Notes under the pieces: generated by a model
Database searches by the model: none
Told to the model about the DNA's origin: nothing
The model's input: only the letters and a program-made list of their open reading frames with translations
NCBI GenBank assembly: GCA_011053095.1
Contig: DRHS01000191.1
Span: forward strand, 1-64,000
From: Bacteroides sp.
GTDB lineage: Bacteria; Bacteroidota; Bacteroidia; Bacteroidales; SM23-62
Direction of reading: 5' to 3'
Length of the DNA stretch: 64,000 bases
Part shown: positions 1 through 8,673 of the stretch, in pieces
How positions within the stretch are numbered: position 1 is the stretch's first letter
How the letters are laid out: every line of letters starts with the position of its first letter
Program-made: the position numbers and the translations under genes

Positions 1-54
1 GAAACCAACAAAACCCTACCCACTTACTGACAACTGTTAATAAGACTTTGCTTT

Positions 55-2571
55 TTGAAAATACAACCGGAAATTTTTGAAATACTATGCAAAAACCAGC
101 TCAAATTGTTAATAACCGCCTTGTTTTTAGACCTGAGTAGTTACAAAGATTTTAATAATATCATTATCAAGTACGTCGATGGAGATTCTATCTATATCAG
201 AGACATTGGTTGGGTCGAGGATGCCGGGGCCATTCAAACCAATGTTGTCCGCATTAATGGTAAAAGACAGGTTTACCTCCCTATCTTCAAGCGCCCCGGT
301 GCAAACACCATCGAAGCAGTTGAAACCATTAAAAATTCACTTGAACTTCTGGGTCAACGGCTCCCTGAAGACGTTCATCTAAATATCATTTTTGACCAAT
401 CAAATTACATACGAAATTCAATCAACAGCACTATCCGGGCCGGACTAAGCGGTCTGATTCTTGTCGTGGTGGTACTTATCCTCTTCCTCGGAAATTTCAG
501 GTCGGCACTAATAGCTGCACTCTCCCTTCCACTTTCAATAATGTTTGCCCTGACAGGTCTTTATTTCACAGGTCAGAGCATTAATACAGTAACATTAGGA
601 GGCCTTGCCCTGGTATTGGGATTAATGGTTGATAATTCAATAGTGGTGCTTGAAACCACAGACCGGCATATTAAAATGGGTAAATCAAATTTAAAGGCAG
701 CAATGGATGCTGCGGCTGAAGTGTCCATGCCAGTCCTTGCCTCCACATTGGCCATTGTTGTGGTATTTGTACCGGTAATATTCCTGAGTGGCATTGCCAG
801 GTATCTTTTCTCTCCCCTGGCAATGGTGGTAACATTTGCCATGGCCGGTTCCTATATTTTTTCACTTACCCTGATCCCTGTTGCAGCTGCTAAGATTCTG
901 AAAATAAAACAGGAAAAACCTGAAAAAGATGCTTTCCGTGGATTATTCGGAATGTTCAATCGTTTCATTGAATGGCTGGTTTTAAAATATCGTATAACCT
1001 TAGGCTGGGTATTGGGTCACCGCTGGCAGGTTTTATCAAGCACTGTTCTGATTTTTATTATCTCCCTGTTTTTTGCAGGGAAGATTGGGTATGAATTATT
1101 TCCCTCAATGGATGTGGGCCAGCTTGTAGTTTACACAAGAATGGAACCAGGGACTCCCCTTGAAGAATCAGAGTTTCAGGTTGAAAAGATGGAAAACCTT
1201 ATTAAGCAGGAGCTTGGTAGTGAACTGGATATGATTGTATCCAATATAGGTGTCTTTTTTGACCTTCCGGCTGCATGGACACCAAATTCAGGGACCCAGG
1301 ATGCTTTTATTAAAATTCAGCTCACCGAAAATCATAAAATCAGGACCAAAGATCTTGAAAAACAGCTGCGAGAGAAATTCCGTAGAGAATTCCCGGGTAT
1401 TGAGTTCAGTTTTAATAAAGGCGGAATGATTACTGCTGCACTGAATGAGGGCATAACCTCTCCCATTGATATACAGGTTCAGGGAAACGATTTGTATGTC
1501 GCAAACAGTATTGCCAGGAGAATTCGTGATACGGTTGTGACAGTCAGGGGGACAAGGGATGTAAGGATCATGCAGCGCCTCTCCCAGCCCTTTATAGATA
1601 TCAGGGTAGACAGGGAGAAAGCGGCCGAACTGGGAGTAGATGCGGTAGATGCGACAAAAAACCTGGTTTCAGCACTTAATTCAAGTACCTCCTTTGCAAA
1701 GGCATTCTGGATAGATGAGAACAATGGGAACCACTATTTTGTGGGAGTAACTTATCCCGAGTATCACATTAATTCAGAGACCAGCCTGATGAATGTAACC
1801 GTAACTGGTGATAAGCACCAACAGCCAGTGCCCCTGAAAAATTTTGCCAGCCTGTCGAATTCCTCGGCTCCTTCGGAGATTAACCATCTGAATCTGACCA
1901 GGGTTACAAATGTATATGTTAATGTTGAGGACAGTGATATAGGCACAGTCTCTTCAGAAATTACGAGACGTCTGGAAGTAATAAAAGCCTCACTACCACC
2001 TGGTTACGAGATCGCTCTCAGGGGAGAGGTACAAAGTATGAAGGAATCATTTTCTGAACTCCGGACTGGCTTTATTCTGGCCATTATTCTTGTGTATTTA
2101 ATAATTGTACCCCTGTTTGGCAGCTGGAAGCAGCCCTTAATAGTAATATTTACAATTCCCCTTGGACTGATTGGTGTAATATGGATGCTCTACCTGACGA
2201 AGACATATATCAGTATCCAATCCATAATGGGGATCATCATGATGACCGGAATATCAGTAGCCTATGGCAATATCCTTATCGATCGAATTAATGCAAGGTT
2301 GAAACAGGGTGAATCGGTAATGTCAGCGATCATCGAGGGTGCGGGCGAAAGATTGAGACCGGTCCTGATGACAATGCTTACCACCGTAATGGGATTATTA
2401 CCACTAGCCATGGGATTCAGGATCGGTAGTGAAGCCAATGTGCCACTGGCACGCACAATTATAGGTGGCATTATCGTTGCCACCGGAATGACATTAATAA
2501 TCATTCCGATACTGTATTCTTTCTTTACAAAAACTGTGAAACAAATTAGCCCGGATGAAATCAATGCTTAA
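55..2571 (+). CDS. RND-family efflux transporter permease (AcrB/CusA-like), N-terminally truncated
   Basis: Typical RND segments (RINGKRQVYLPIFKRPGANTIEAVETI, GGLALVLGLMVDNSIVVLE, GIMMMTGISVAYGNILIDRIN); 838 aa versus about 1000+ expected; TTG start; in-frame TGA at 28-30. Confidence 0.85.
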   Translation: MKIQPEIFEILCKNQLKLLITALFLDLSSYKDFNNIIIKYVDGDSIYIRDIGWVEDAGAIQTNVVRINGKRQVYLPIFKRPGANTIEAVETIKNSLELLGQRLPEDVHLNIIFDQSNYIRNSINSTIRAGLSGLILVVVVLILFLGNFRSALIAALSLPLSIMFALTGLYFTGQSINTVTLGGLALVLGLMVDNSIVVLETTDRHIKMGKSNLKAAMDAAAEVSMPVLASTLAIVVVFVPVIFLSGIARYLFSPLAMVVTFAMAGSYIFSLTLIPVAAAKILKIKQEKPEKDAFRGLFGMFNRFIEWLVLKYRITLGWVLGHRWQVLSSTVLIFIISLFFAGKIGYELFPSMDVGQLVVYTRMEPGTPLEESEFQVEKMENLIKQELGSELDMIVSNIGVFFDLPAAWTPNSGTQDAFIKIQLTENHKIRTKDLEKQLREKFRREFPGIEFSFNKGGMITAALNEGITSPIDIQVQGNDLYVANSIARRIRDTVVTVRGTRDVRIMQRLSQPFIDIRVDREKAAELGVDAVDATKNLVSALNSSTSFAKAFWIDENNGNHYFVGVTYPEYHINSETSLMNVTVTGDKHQQPVPLKNFASLSNSSAPSEINHLNLTRVTNVYVNVEDSDIGTVSSEITRRLEVIKASLPPGYEIALRGEVQSMKESFSELRTGFILAIILVYLIIVPLFGSWKQPLIVIFTIPLGLIGVIWMLYLTKTYISIQSIMGIIMMTGISVAYGNILIDRINARLKQGESVMSAIIEGAGERLRPVLMTMLTTVMGLLPLAMGFRIGSEANVPLARTIIGGIIVATGMTLIIIPILYSFFTKTVKQISPDEINA

Positions 2572-3667
2572 ATATCATCTCCCCTTCATTTTCATTATTG
2601 GACAGGCGATACTGCTTTCCTGCAGTCAGGGAAATGAAGGTGCAGTAAATGTGCAAACTGTTCCTGATGATAAACTTCAAACCGTACAGGTTGTTCATCC
2701 CTCTAAAAGAATTATTACATCAGAGATAGCTTTAACCGGTACATTAAAACCGAACCAGGAAGTTTTGTTATTTGGTATGGAAAGTGGATTTATCAAATCA
2801 ATTCACAAGGATATCGGCGATCATGTAAAAAAGGGGGAGCTCATCGCTGAACTCGAAAATCCTGAATTGAGTAAACAATTTGAAATCCACACTGCTGAAT
2901 TCAACTTGAAAAAATCAGTTTATGACCGTCTGAAAGGGATTTATGAAGCTACTCCTGATATTACTACCATTGAGCAGCTGGAAACAGCCCAAACGGAGTA
3001 TGAATCATCGGCGGCTGTTCTTGAGGCCACCAGGTTACAACTGGAGTTCCTTCGAATAAAGGCTCCATTCAATGGTTTTGTAAGCGAACGGTTCGTTGAT
3101 GTCGGTGCCGTAGTTCAGAGCGGGATTACCTCATCAAATCCACAGCCGATAGTTAATATCATGGAAACAGAAATTTTACGGTTAAACCTTGATATCCCGG
3201 AATCTGATATTCCTTTCATAGAGGCTGGAACCGTCGTCAATATTCTATTCCCGGAACTTCCCGGATTAGAATTTAGTGCAAAAGTATCAAGGCTTGCCGG
3301 TGCTCTGAATCCTCTAACGAAAACCATGGAAGCTGAAGTAGATATCGACAATCAGAACCGGGTATTGTTGCCAGGGATGTATGCCCGGGTGCGGGTAAAT
3401 CTTGCAAACCCGGATCCGGTTCTGACTCTTCCGTATTCTGCACTGCTTGCTATAAAAAATGAAACTCATGTATTCAGGGTGATAAATGCCTCTGTTGTTA
3501 AATCTCCAATTCGTATAGGCATAAGTAATAAGTACTTTTTTGAGGTATTAAATACGGATATCACAGAAAATGATCTTGTGATCATAAGGGGCAAGGAGCT
3601 TGTAAGTGATGGAATGAGGGTGGAAGCAATTGAAAAAAAAGAAACACATCATGATGCTATGGAATAA
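2555..3667 (+). CDS. efflux RND transporter periplasmic adaptor (MFP/HlyD-like) lipoprotein
   Basis: Lipobox-like LLSCSQG; GDHVKKGELIAELENPEL biotinyl-lipoyl-like hairpin; KAPFNGFVSERFVDVGAVV; overlaps RND gene. Confidence 0.9.
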   Translation: MKSMLKYHLPFIFIIGQAILLSCSQGNEGAVNVQTVPDDKLQTVQVVHPSKRIITSEIALTGTLKPNQEVLLFGMESGFIKSIHKDIGDHVKKGELIAELENPELSKQFEIHTAEFNLKKSVYDRLKGIYEATPDITTIEQLETAQTEYESSAAVLEATRLQLEFLRIKAPFNGFVSERFVDVGAVVQSGITSSNPQPIVNIMETEILRLNLDIPESDIPFIEAGTVVNILFPELPGLEFSAKVSRLAGALNPLTKTMEAEVDIDNQNRVLLPGMYARVRVNLANPDPVLTLPYSALLAIKNETHVFRVINASVVKSPIRIGISNKYFFEVLNTDITENDLVIIRGKELVSDGMRVEAIEKKETHHDAME

Positions 3668-4961
3668 AATATTACATGGTTTGTCCATTATTCTTCTTGC
3701 CGGTTTACCTTCAACACTTCCGGGACAAAACAATAAGATAGGATATATTGATCTTGAATCTGTTCTGAGGCTATCGGGTGCTGACAATCTCACCATCGAA
3801 GAATTCAGAAAAAAAAATGTTCTGGCTCATTCTGAATATATTAAAACCAGGGAATGGTGGCTGCCTGAGATTTACGCAGGAGCATCGACACATTATCTTG
3901 CGGGTTCCGCTTTGAATACCGACGGCAGAATATTTACCGGTGTGGAAAGAAATAGCCTGTGGGCAGGTGTTGGACTGGCGGCAGAATGGGATTTTGGAGA
4001 GGGGATTTATAAGGTTCTCTCAGCCAAACATAAGGCTGAAGCCGCCGTTTACATGAGCCAGGCCGAAAAAAACAAGGCAATCCTGGATGTTGTAATGGCC
4101 TACTATGATCTACTGGCTGAGCAGGCCATTTATAATGCACTATCCGGACAGGTTTTAAAATCAGACAGCATAGTTTTTCAGATCGCAGCACAGGTTAACG
4201 CAGGCATGCAATACAAATCAGACCTGCTCCTCGCAAAAAGCAATCACAATCATCTCAGAATCAATCTTCTTCAGATTGACGAGAACATGAAGACAAAATC
4301 TGCTGCTCTTGTGGATCAACTGAATATCGAGGGGGATGTAATATTACTAGGCTCTGCATCGGATATGATTCCAGTCAGAATAATTGAAGATTCTGAATTT
4401 GTTCCCGCTTCGGAGGGCTATCTTAAACGGCCGGAGTACCTTGGCCTGCAAACGGATTTGAAATCCATCGAATATGAAAACAAACTATACTCAACTGCCC
4501 TGGCTCTTCCATCTATCAGAGTAGGAACCTATGGCTCAATGTTCGGTAATGCAATTCCCGATCTTGATCCGACCATGGAATTTAATACATCACTAACCTG
4601 GAGAATACCACTCGGGAGGCTGGTTTATGCAGGAGACAGAAAGGTCGGGGAAACAAAAATCCTCCTGCAAGAGAATCGGATTGAACAATTCAAAAATACC
4701 GCCACAAGGGAAATAACTCTTGCAAGAGTACACATGAAATCTGCTGAAATGCAAATGGATCTTGCGGAAGAGTCGGTAAAATTTTCCCAGGAAGCCCTTA
4801 ATCAAAGTATACTACGACAAAAAGAAGGGATGGCCAGATCTTTTGAGGTATTCCAGGCCCAGGAATATAATCTCAAAGCTGAACAGGACTATATCAGGGC
4901 CATTTGCAATTTCAATAAATCTCAGTACAGCTTATTTGTTGCCCTGGGCAATGATTTGTAA
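3651..4961 (+). CDS. TolC family outer membrane efflux protein
   Basis: Signal peptide, long coiled-coil repeats, third gene of RND/MFP operon; ORF open from 3630, start chosen at ATG 3651. Confidence 0.85.
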   Translation: MMLWNKILHGLSIILLAGLPSTLPGQNNKIGYIDLESVLRLSGADNLTIEEFRKKNVLAHSEYIKTREWWLPEIYAGASTHYLAGSALNTDGRIFTGVERNSLWAGVGLAAEWDFGEGIYKVLSAKHKAEAAVYMSQAEKNKAILDVVMAYYDLLAEQAIYNALSGQVLKSDSIVFQIAAQVNAGMQYKSDLLLAKSNHNHLRINLLQIDENMKTKSAALVDQLNIEGDVILLGSASDMIPVRIIEDSEFVPASEGYLKRPEYLGLQTDLKSIEYENKLYSTALALPSIRVGTYGSMFGNAIPDLDPTMEFNTSLTWRIPLGRLVYAGDRKVGETKILLQENRIEQFKNTATREITLARVHMKSAEMQMDLAEESVKFSQEALNQSILRQKEGMARSFEVFQAQEYNLKAEQDYIRAICNFNKSQYSLFVALGNDL

Positions 4962-4964
4962 AAA

Positions 4965-5136
4965 TGGTGGAATACTCGATACTGAAATAAAACCGATCAA
5001 ACCACTCTTTTACAGCAATCCACGTGAATGGTGTGGCAATCAGTGCCGAAATCAAAATCCATTTTATAATACTTTGTCTCAGATAAAGGATGGGATTCCC
5101 GTCTTTCAAAGATTTTAGCTGCTCCTTATAGTTTAG
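4965..5136 (-). pseudogene. Possible relic of FtsX/MacB-type ABC transporter permease C-terminus
   Basis: Minus-strand open frame LNYKEQLKSLKDGNPILYLRQSIIKWILISALIATPFTWIAVKEWFDRFYFSIEY resembles the last TM segment region of FtsX permeases; no full gene around it. Confidence 0.4.
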
Positions 5137-5185
5137 TTAAGTGCGTATGCTATATTTGCTTTCACAATTCGAAACTCCGGTACAT

Positions 5186-5896
5186 ATGAAAAATCTTAAA
5201 TTCCTTTTATCCCTTTTTTTGATAGGACTATTATCCTGCCAGGAGGTAGCTGAGGATCCAAATACCCTCTCCAAGCGGGAACAAAAAGAAGGATGGACCC
5301 TACTCTTCGATGGAAAAAGTCTGGATCAGTGGAGATCCTACCTCAAGGATGATATTTCGGGATGGATTGTGGAAGATGGGACGATGAAAGCACTTGGACT
5401 TGGTGGAGACGAGGGTGGAGATATAATAACCCGAAAACAGTTCGAAAATTTTGAACTGTCACTGGAATGGAAAATAGGTGATGCTGGCAACAGTGGCATA
5501 CTGTATATGGTCAAAGAAGATACAGGTTTTCATCAGGTTTACTGGACCGGACCGGAGTATCAATTGATTGACGAAATTGGTTTCCCCCAGGAATTGCAGG
5601 ACTGGCAAATGACGGGAGCAAATTATGCGATGCACCCTGCTCAGAATCCCGAGGTTAAGCCAGCGGGTGAGTGGAATACCTCCAAAATTGTAAAATCAGG
5701 GGCTGATGTTCAGCACTGGCTGAATGGGAAAAAAGTAGTTGAATACCAGCTCTGGACTGAGGATTGGGAGGCGAAGGTGTCTGATGGTAAATGGAGTACC
5801 TTCCCCAATTATGGAAGATTTAAGAAAGGTCATATCTCCCTCCAGGATCATGGTTCCCTGGCCTGGTTCCGCAACATTAAGATCCGGGAATTATAG
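5186..5896 (+). CDS. DUF1080 (3-keto-disaccharide hydrolase-like) lipoprotein
   Basis: WTLLFDGKSLDQWRSY...GWIVEDGTMKA...NSGILYMV...EYQLID, N-terminal lipoprotein signal MKNLKFLLSLFLIGLLSCQ; start moved from 5141. Confidence 0.88.
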   Translation: MKNLKFLLSLFLIGLLSCQEVAEDPNTLSKREQKEGWTLLFDGKSLDQWRSYLKDDISGWIVEDGTMKALGLGGDEGGDIITRKQFENFELSLEWKIGDAGNSGILYMVKEDTGFHQVYWTGPEYQLIDEIGFPQELQDWQMTGANYAMHPAQNPEVKPAGEWNTSKIVKSGADVQHWLNGKKVVEYQLWTEDWEAKVSDGKWSTFPNYGRFKKGHISLQDHGSLAWFRNIKIREL

Positions 5897-5916
5897 TATG
5901 GCCCGCTGGCACATAA

Positions 5917-5952
5917 AACAGGGTGCCCGGTATATAATCCGCTCACCCTGTT
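5917..5952. terminator. Candidate bidirectional terminator hairpin
   Basis: AACAGGGTG / CACCCTGTT 9-bp perfect inverted repeat, 18-nt loop, between convergent genes; no clear U-tract. Confidence 0.45.
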
Positions 5953-5979
5953 GTCTGGACATCCAAATATGATAGTGGT

Positions 5980-6267
5980 TTATTTCGGTTTCAGATAAGC
6001 TGAAATAGCCCTGACATAAGCTTCAAATCTCTCTCTACCCAGGTTAGTAATCCTGCAGCTCGTCTGGGGATAATTCCCCTTAAACTTCTTTTTTACCTCA
6101 ATGTATCCTGCTTCTTTAAGCCTTGTGATCTGAACACTCAGGTTGCCTGAGCTTGCTCCTGTCTCCTCCTTGAGGTATGCAAAATCGGCCTTTTCAACAT
6201 TTATAAGGATTGAGACAACAGCCAGCCTGAGTTGTGAATGTAATATGGGATCGAGATCCTTATACAT
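5980..6267 (-). CDS. winged-helix transcriptional regulator (MarR/ArsR-like)
   Basis: LHSQLRLAVVSILINVEKADFAYLKEETGASSGNLSVQITRLKEAGYIEVKKKFKGNYPQTSCRITNLGRERF wHTH pattern. Confidence 0.85.
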   Translation of the reverse strand: MYKDLDPILHSQLRLAVVSILINVEKADFAYLKEETGASSGNLSVQITRLKEAGYIEVKKKFKGNYPQTSCRITNLGRERFEAYVRAISAYLKPK

Positions 6268-6865
6268 TGTTCCCGTTTTTTGAAGCCCTCAGAAGGTAAC
6301 CGGGAATGAGATAACCAAAGGCCATCGCAACCGCGAATACCAGCAACTGCTGTGTTCCCTGAAGGTATATTGCCACAATCGCTGCAATCAGGAACACTAC
6401 CGAACCAAATACGAGGGGATGGAAACGGCACATCAGTCCGGATACAGCTGTGGCCATTGCTGTCACTCCAAGAATAAAAGGTGTAGGATAGGTATTGACT
6501 TTAAGAGACAGGAAAACCATTAAACCCATCAGCATTCCTGCCAGAATCCAGATGATTTTAACATACCGGTCAAGGTGGGTCATTACTCTATCTCTTTTTT
6601 TAGACCTGGAACGAACAATAAATTGAACGACAAGAGCCGCAGCAATAAATATTGACCAGGTAAGCAGGCTCATTATGTTAATTTTCTGATACTGTTCTAT
6701 CTTTATGTAATGCTCAATAACAAAGTAACTCGACAGGCTGGCCAGAATCAGGGCCCAGCCCCAGGTAAGATAATAGAAACTCCCCTCCCGCATGTTATTA
6801 CGTAGGTTCGATATTGATTTCTGAATGATCTGAAGACTTTCTTCAGGAGTTAAAGTCTGTTCCAT
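6260..6865 (-). CDS. multi-pass membrane protein co-transcribed with the regulator
   Basis: MEQTLTPEESLQIIQKSISNLRNNMREGSFYYLTWGWALILASL and several TM segments; overlaps the regulator gene; internal ATG at 6865 preferred over 6895. Confidence 0.75.
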   Translation of the reverse strand: MEQTLTPEESLQIIQKSISNLRNNMREGSFYYLTWGWALILASLSSYFVIEHYIKIEQYQKINIMSLLTWSIFIAAALVVQFIVRSRSKKRDRVMTHLDRYVKIIWILAGMLMGLMVFLSLKVNTYPTPFILGVTAMATAVSGLMCRFHPLVFGSVVFLIAAIVAIYLQGTQQLLVFAVAMAFGYLIPGYLLRASKNGNNV

Positions 6866-6890
6866 GGTAGTATTATTTTTATAAACATAG

Positions 6891-6934
6891 TACAAATATA
6901 AATTAGTTTATGTTATAAACTTTATATTTTTGTA
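6891..6934. promoter_or_regulatory. Dyad-symmetric promoter/operator region upstream of the membrane protein/regulator pair
   Basis: TACAAATATAAATTAGTTTAT-GTT-ATAAACTTTATATTTTTGTA; TATATTTG (minus) matches the Bacteroidetes -7 TAnnTTTG. Confidence 0.45.
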
Positions 6935-7031
6935 ATTATTTTTATAATTGAGCCATGATGCTAATTATCAGACATATCCCCCTCCAGGAAAATTCATTAA
7001 ATCACAAATAAGCAGGTTACTGCCAGCCTGA

Positions 7032-7571
7032 TCAGTCCTTTGGATTCATTCTTTTGAATATTCGTTTCAGTATAAATGATACCGGAACCATAAGCAACCA
7101 GGATATCGTCCTGATATTGGGGCCGAAAACTGCGAACGGGAAGGTAAGTACTGAGGTAATCGGTCCGGGCATTAATTTAAGGTAGGTCTTATCCTTTTCC
7201 AGACCCGTAACTGCCTCAGTGATTAAATCCTGTCTATTCGCATAATGCAATGCCCATACCCCAATACCCCCAGCAATGGCGAGAGATATTGATTCCAGAC
7301 GGAGAACAAGGGTTTGTCCCCAGTAAAGCAGTATCAATATCATCCCGACGGTCATCACCAGATAATTCATGTAGCTCGCCTTCAGGACCGCCACAAGCTC
7401 ATTGGCAGTAAAATGGTCAACATCCGGCCGGGGCATAGCCAGAAAGACCTGAAAGATCATCAGCGCCTAAAGCACATCTATAATTGTCATTACCCGTTTC
7501 AATTGCCTCTCACCTCTATCTACCAAGGCGGGTGTTGCTTCAGGAATAAATCTTTTGAGTGGATTTTTCAT
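7032..7571 (-). pseudogene. Small membrane protein ORF interrupted by an in-frame TAG (7467-7469)
   Basis: Minus-strand frame from ATG 7571: MKNPLKRFIPEATPALVDRGERQLKRVMTIIDVL*ALMIFQVFLAMPRPDVDHFTANEL...; the ORF track lists only the part after the stop (7032..7460). Confidence 0.55.
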
Positions 7572-7589
7572 AGAATAAGTTTTTGACGT

Positions 7590-8504
7590 TTATTTTCCTC
7601 CCCACCTGAACTGATATGCAAGGGAGAGCAATTCATAATCGGAACCTTTATCCTGCCTGGAAGTTGTAAACCCAAATAGTTTGAGAGAATGATGAAGTCC
7701 AATGGGAATGGCAAAAGTCCCCCCTACCCGGAAAGTGGATATATGGGATTCTCTTTCAACACCGTTTACAGATGCAGTCCCCCCATCTGCATATCCTGCA
7801 TTCGCAGCAATCCACATACCTTTAGAAAGGGACCTGATTACATGAACTTTCCCGGTGATAACCGGTTTTTGTTTCATTTCACCTCCCCCATAAAATTCCT
7901 TATTAATTGTAAAAAGCCATATATTGGTATAAGCTTCAAGATACCATTTATCAAACCTGTGAGAAATACCCAGCTGAGGCTTGAAGGTGAACCGGTTGGA
8001 GCCGAGATTAATAAGCCGGTCCGGAAAATACTGTCCAACCGGAAGATAAACCTGCATGTTAAATCCAACAATGGTTCTCTGCCGGTAGGACTTATATTCC
8101 TCCATATTTAACGCCGGTGATCCATACAGGTTAACAGAAAAACGGATCCGCGGATCGCCTAATCCGTGCCGCGAAGTATATTTCTGCTCCTGATTCTGAA
8201 CTCCTGACCAGTTACCGAATGCATATGGCAGAACAGCATCAATCTTTCCGGATTTTCCAAATACATTTATTGATCTGGCATAGACTGCCACAATGCCATG
8301 AACCGTTGCATTCAGGTCTTCAATTGAAAGGGCAGGATCCAGAAGAATATTTCCCTGGGTCCAGGTATATCCGGCCATTACGAAATTCATCCCCACCGGT
8401 ACATTGGTCAGGCTTCTGGGTTCCAGTTCCTGGGCTCTGATTTTGTCCGGAAAAAGTAAACCAGTCAGTAGTAAGGCGAGAAGCAGGTATAGATAAATCC
8501 TCAT
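7590..8504 (-). CDS. outer membrane transporter-like protein (Phenol_MetA_deg-like beta barrel)
   Basis: RSLTNVPVGMNFVMAGYTWTQGNILLDPAL...; signal peptide MRIYLYLLLALLLTGLLFPDKIRAQ at internal start 8504. Confidence 0.75.
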   Translation of the reverse strand: MRIYLYLLLALLLTGLLFPDKIRAQELEPRSLTNVPVGMNFVMAGYTWTQGNILLDPALSIEDLNATVHGIVAVYARSINVFGKSGKIDAVLPYAFGNWSGVQNQEQKYTSRHGLGDPRIRFSVNLYGSPALNMEEYKSYRQRTIVGFNMQVYLPVGQYFPDRLINLGSNRFTFKPQLGISHRFDKWYLEAYTNIWLFTINKEFYGGGEMKQKPVITGKVHVIRSLSKGMWIAANAGYADGGTASVNGVERESHISTFRVGGTFAIPIGLHHSLKLFGFTTSRQDKGSDYELLSLAYQFRWGGK

Positions 8505-8625
8505 GGCAGGAACATGTTGCTTTTTATATCCGAAATTCCCGAATGAAAATTCCAGTTTCATGGTAAAGCTGTCTGTATCGGTTGATTTGAGAATATTCTT
8601 ATGTGATTTTTGAGGTTTGGTCTTT

Positions 8626-8656
8626 AACACCAGCGGGAGGGCTTCCCGCTGGTGTT
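8626..8656. terminator. Perfect 13-bp hairpin between sulfatase and transporter genes
   Basis: AACACCAGCGGGA-gggct-TCCCGCTGGTGTT; no U-tract, so terminator or transcript-stabilising/attenuating hairpin. Confidence 0.6.
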
Positions 8657-8673
8657 CACTGAAATATATCAGA

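Noticed and set aside
4843-5118. 91-aa plus-strand ORF
   Set aside because: Overlaps the TolC 3' end in another frame; the minus-strand FtsX-like reading explains the region better.
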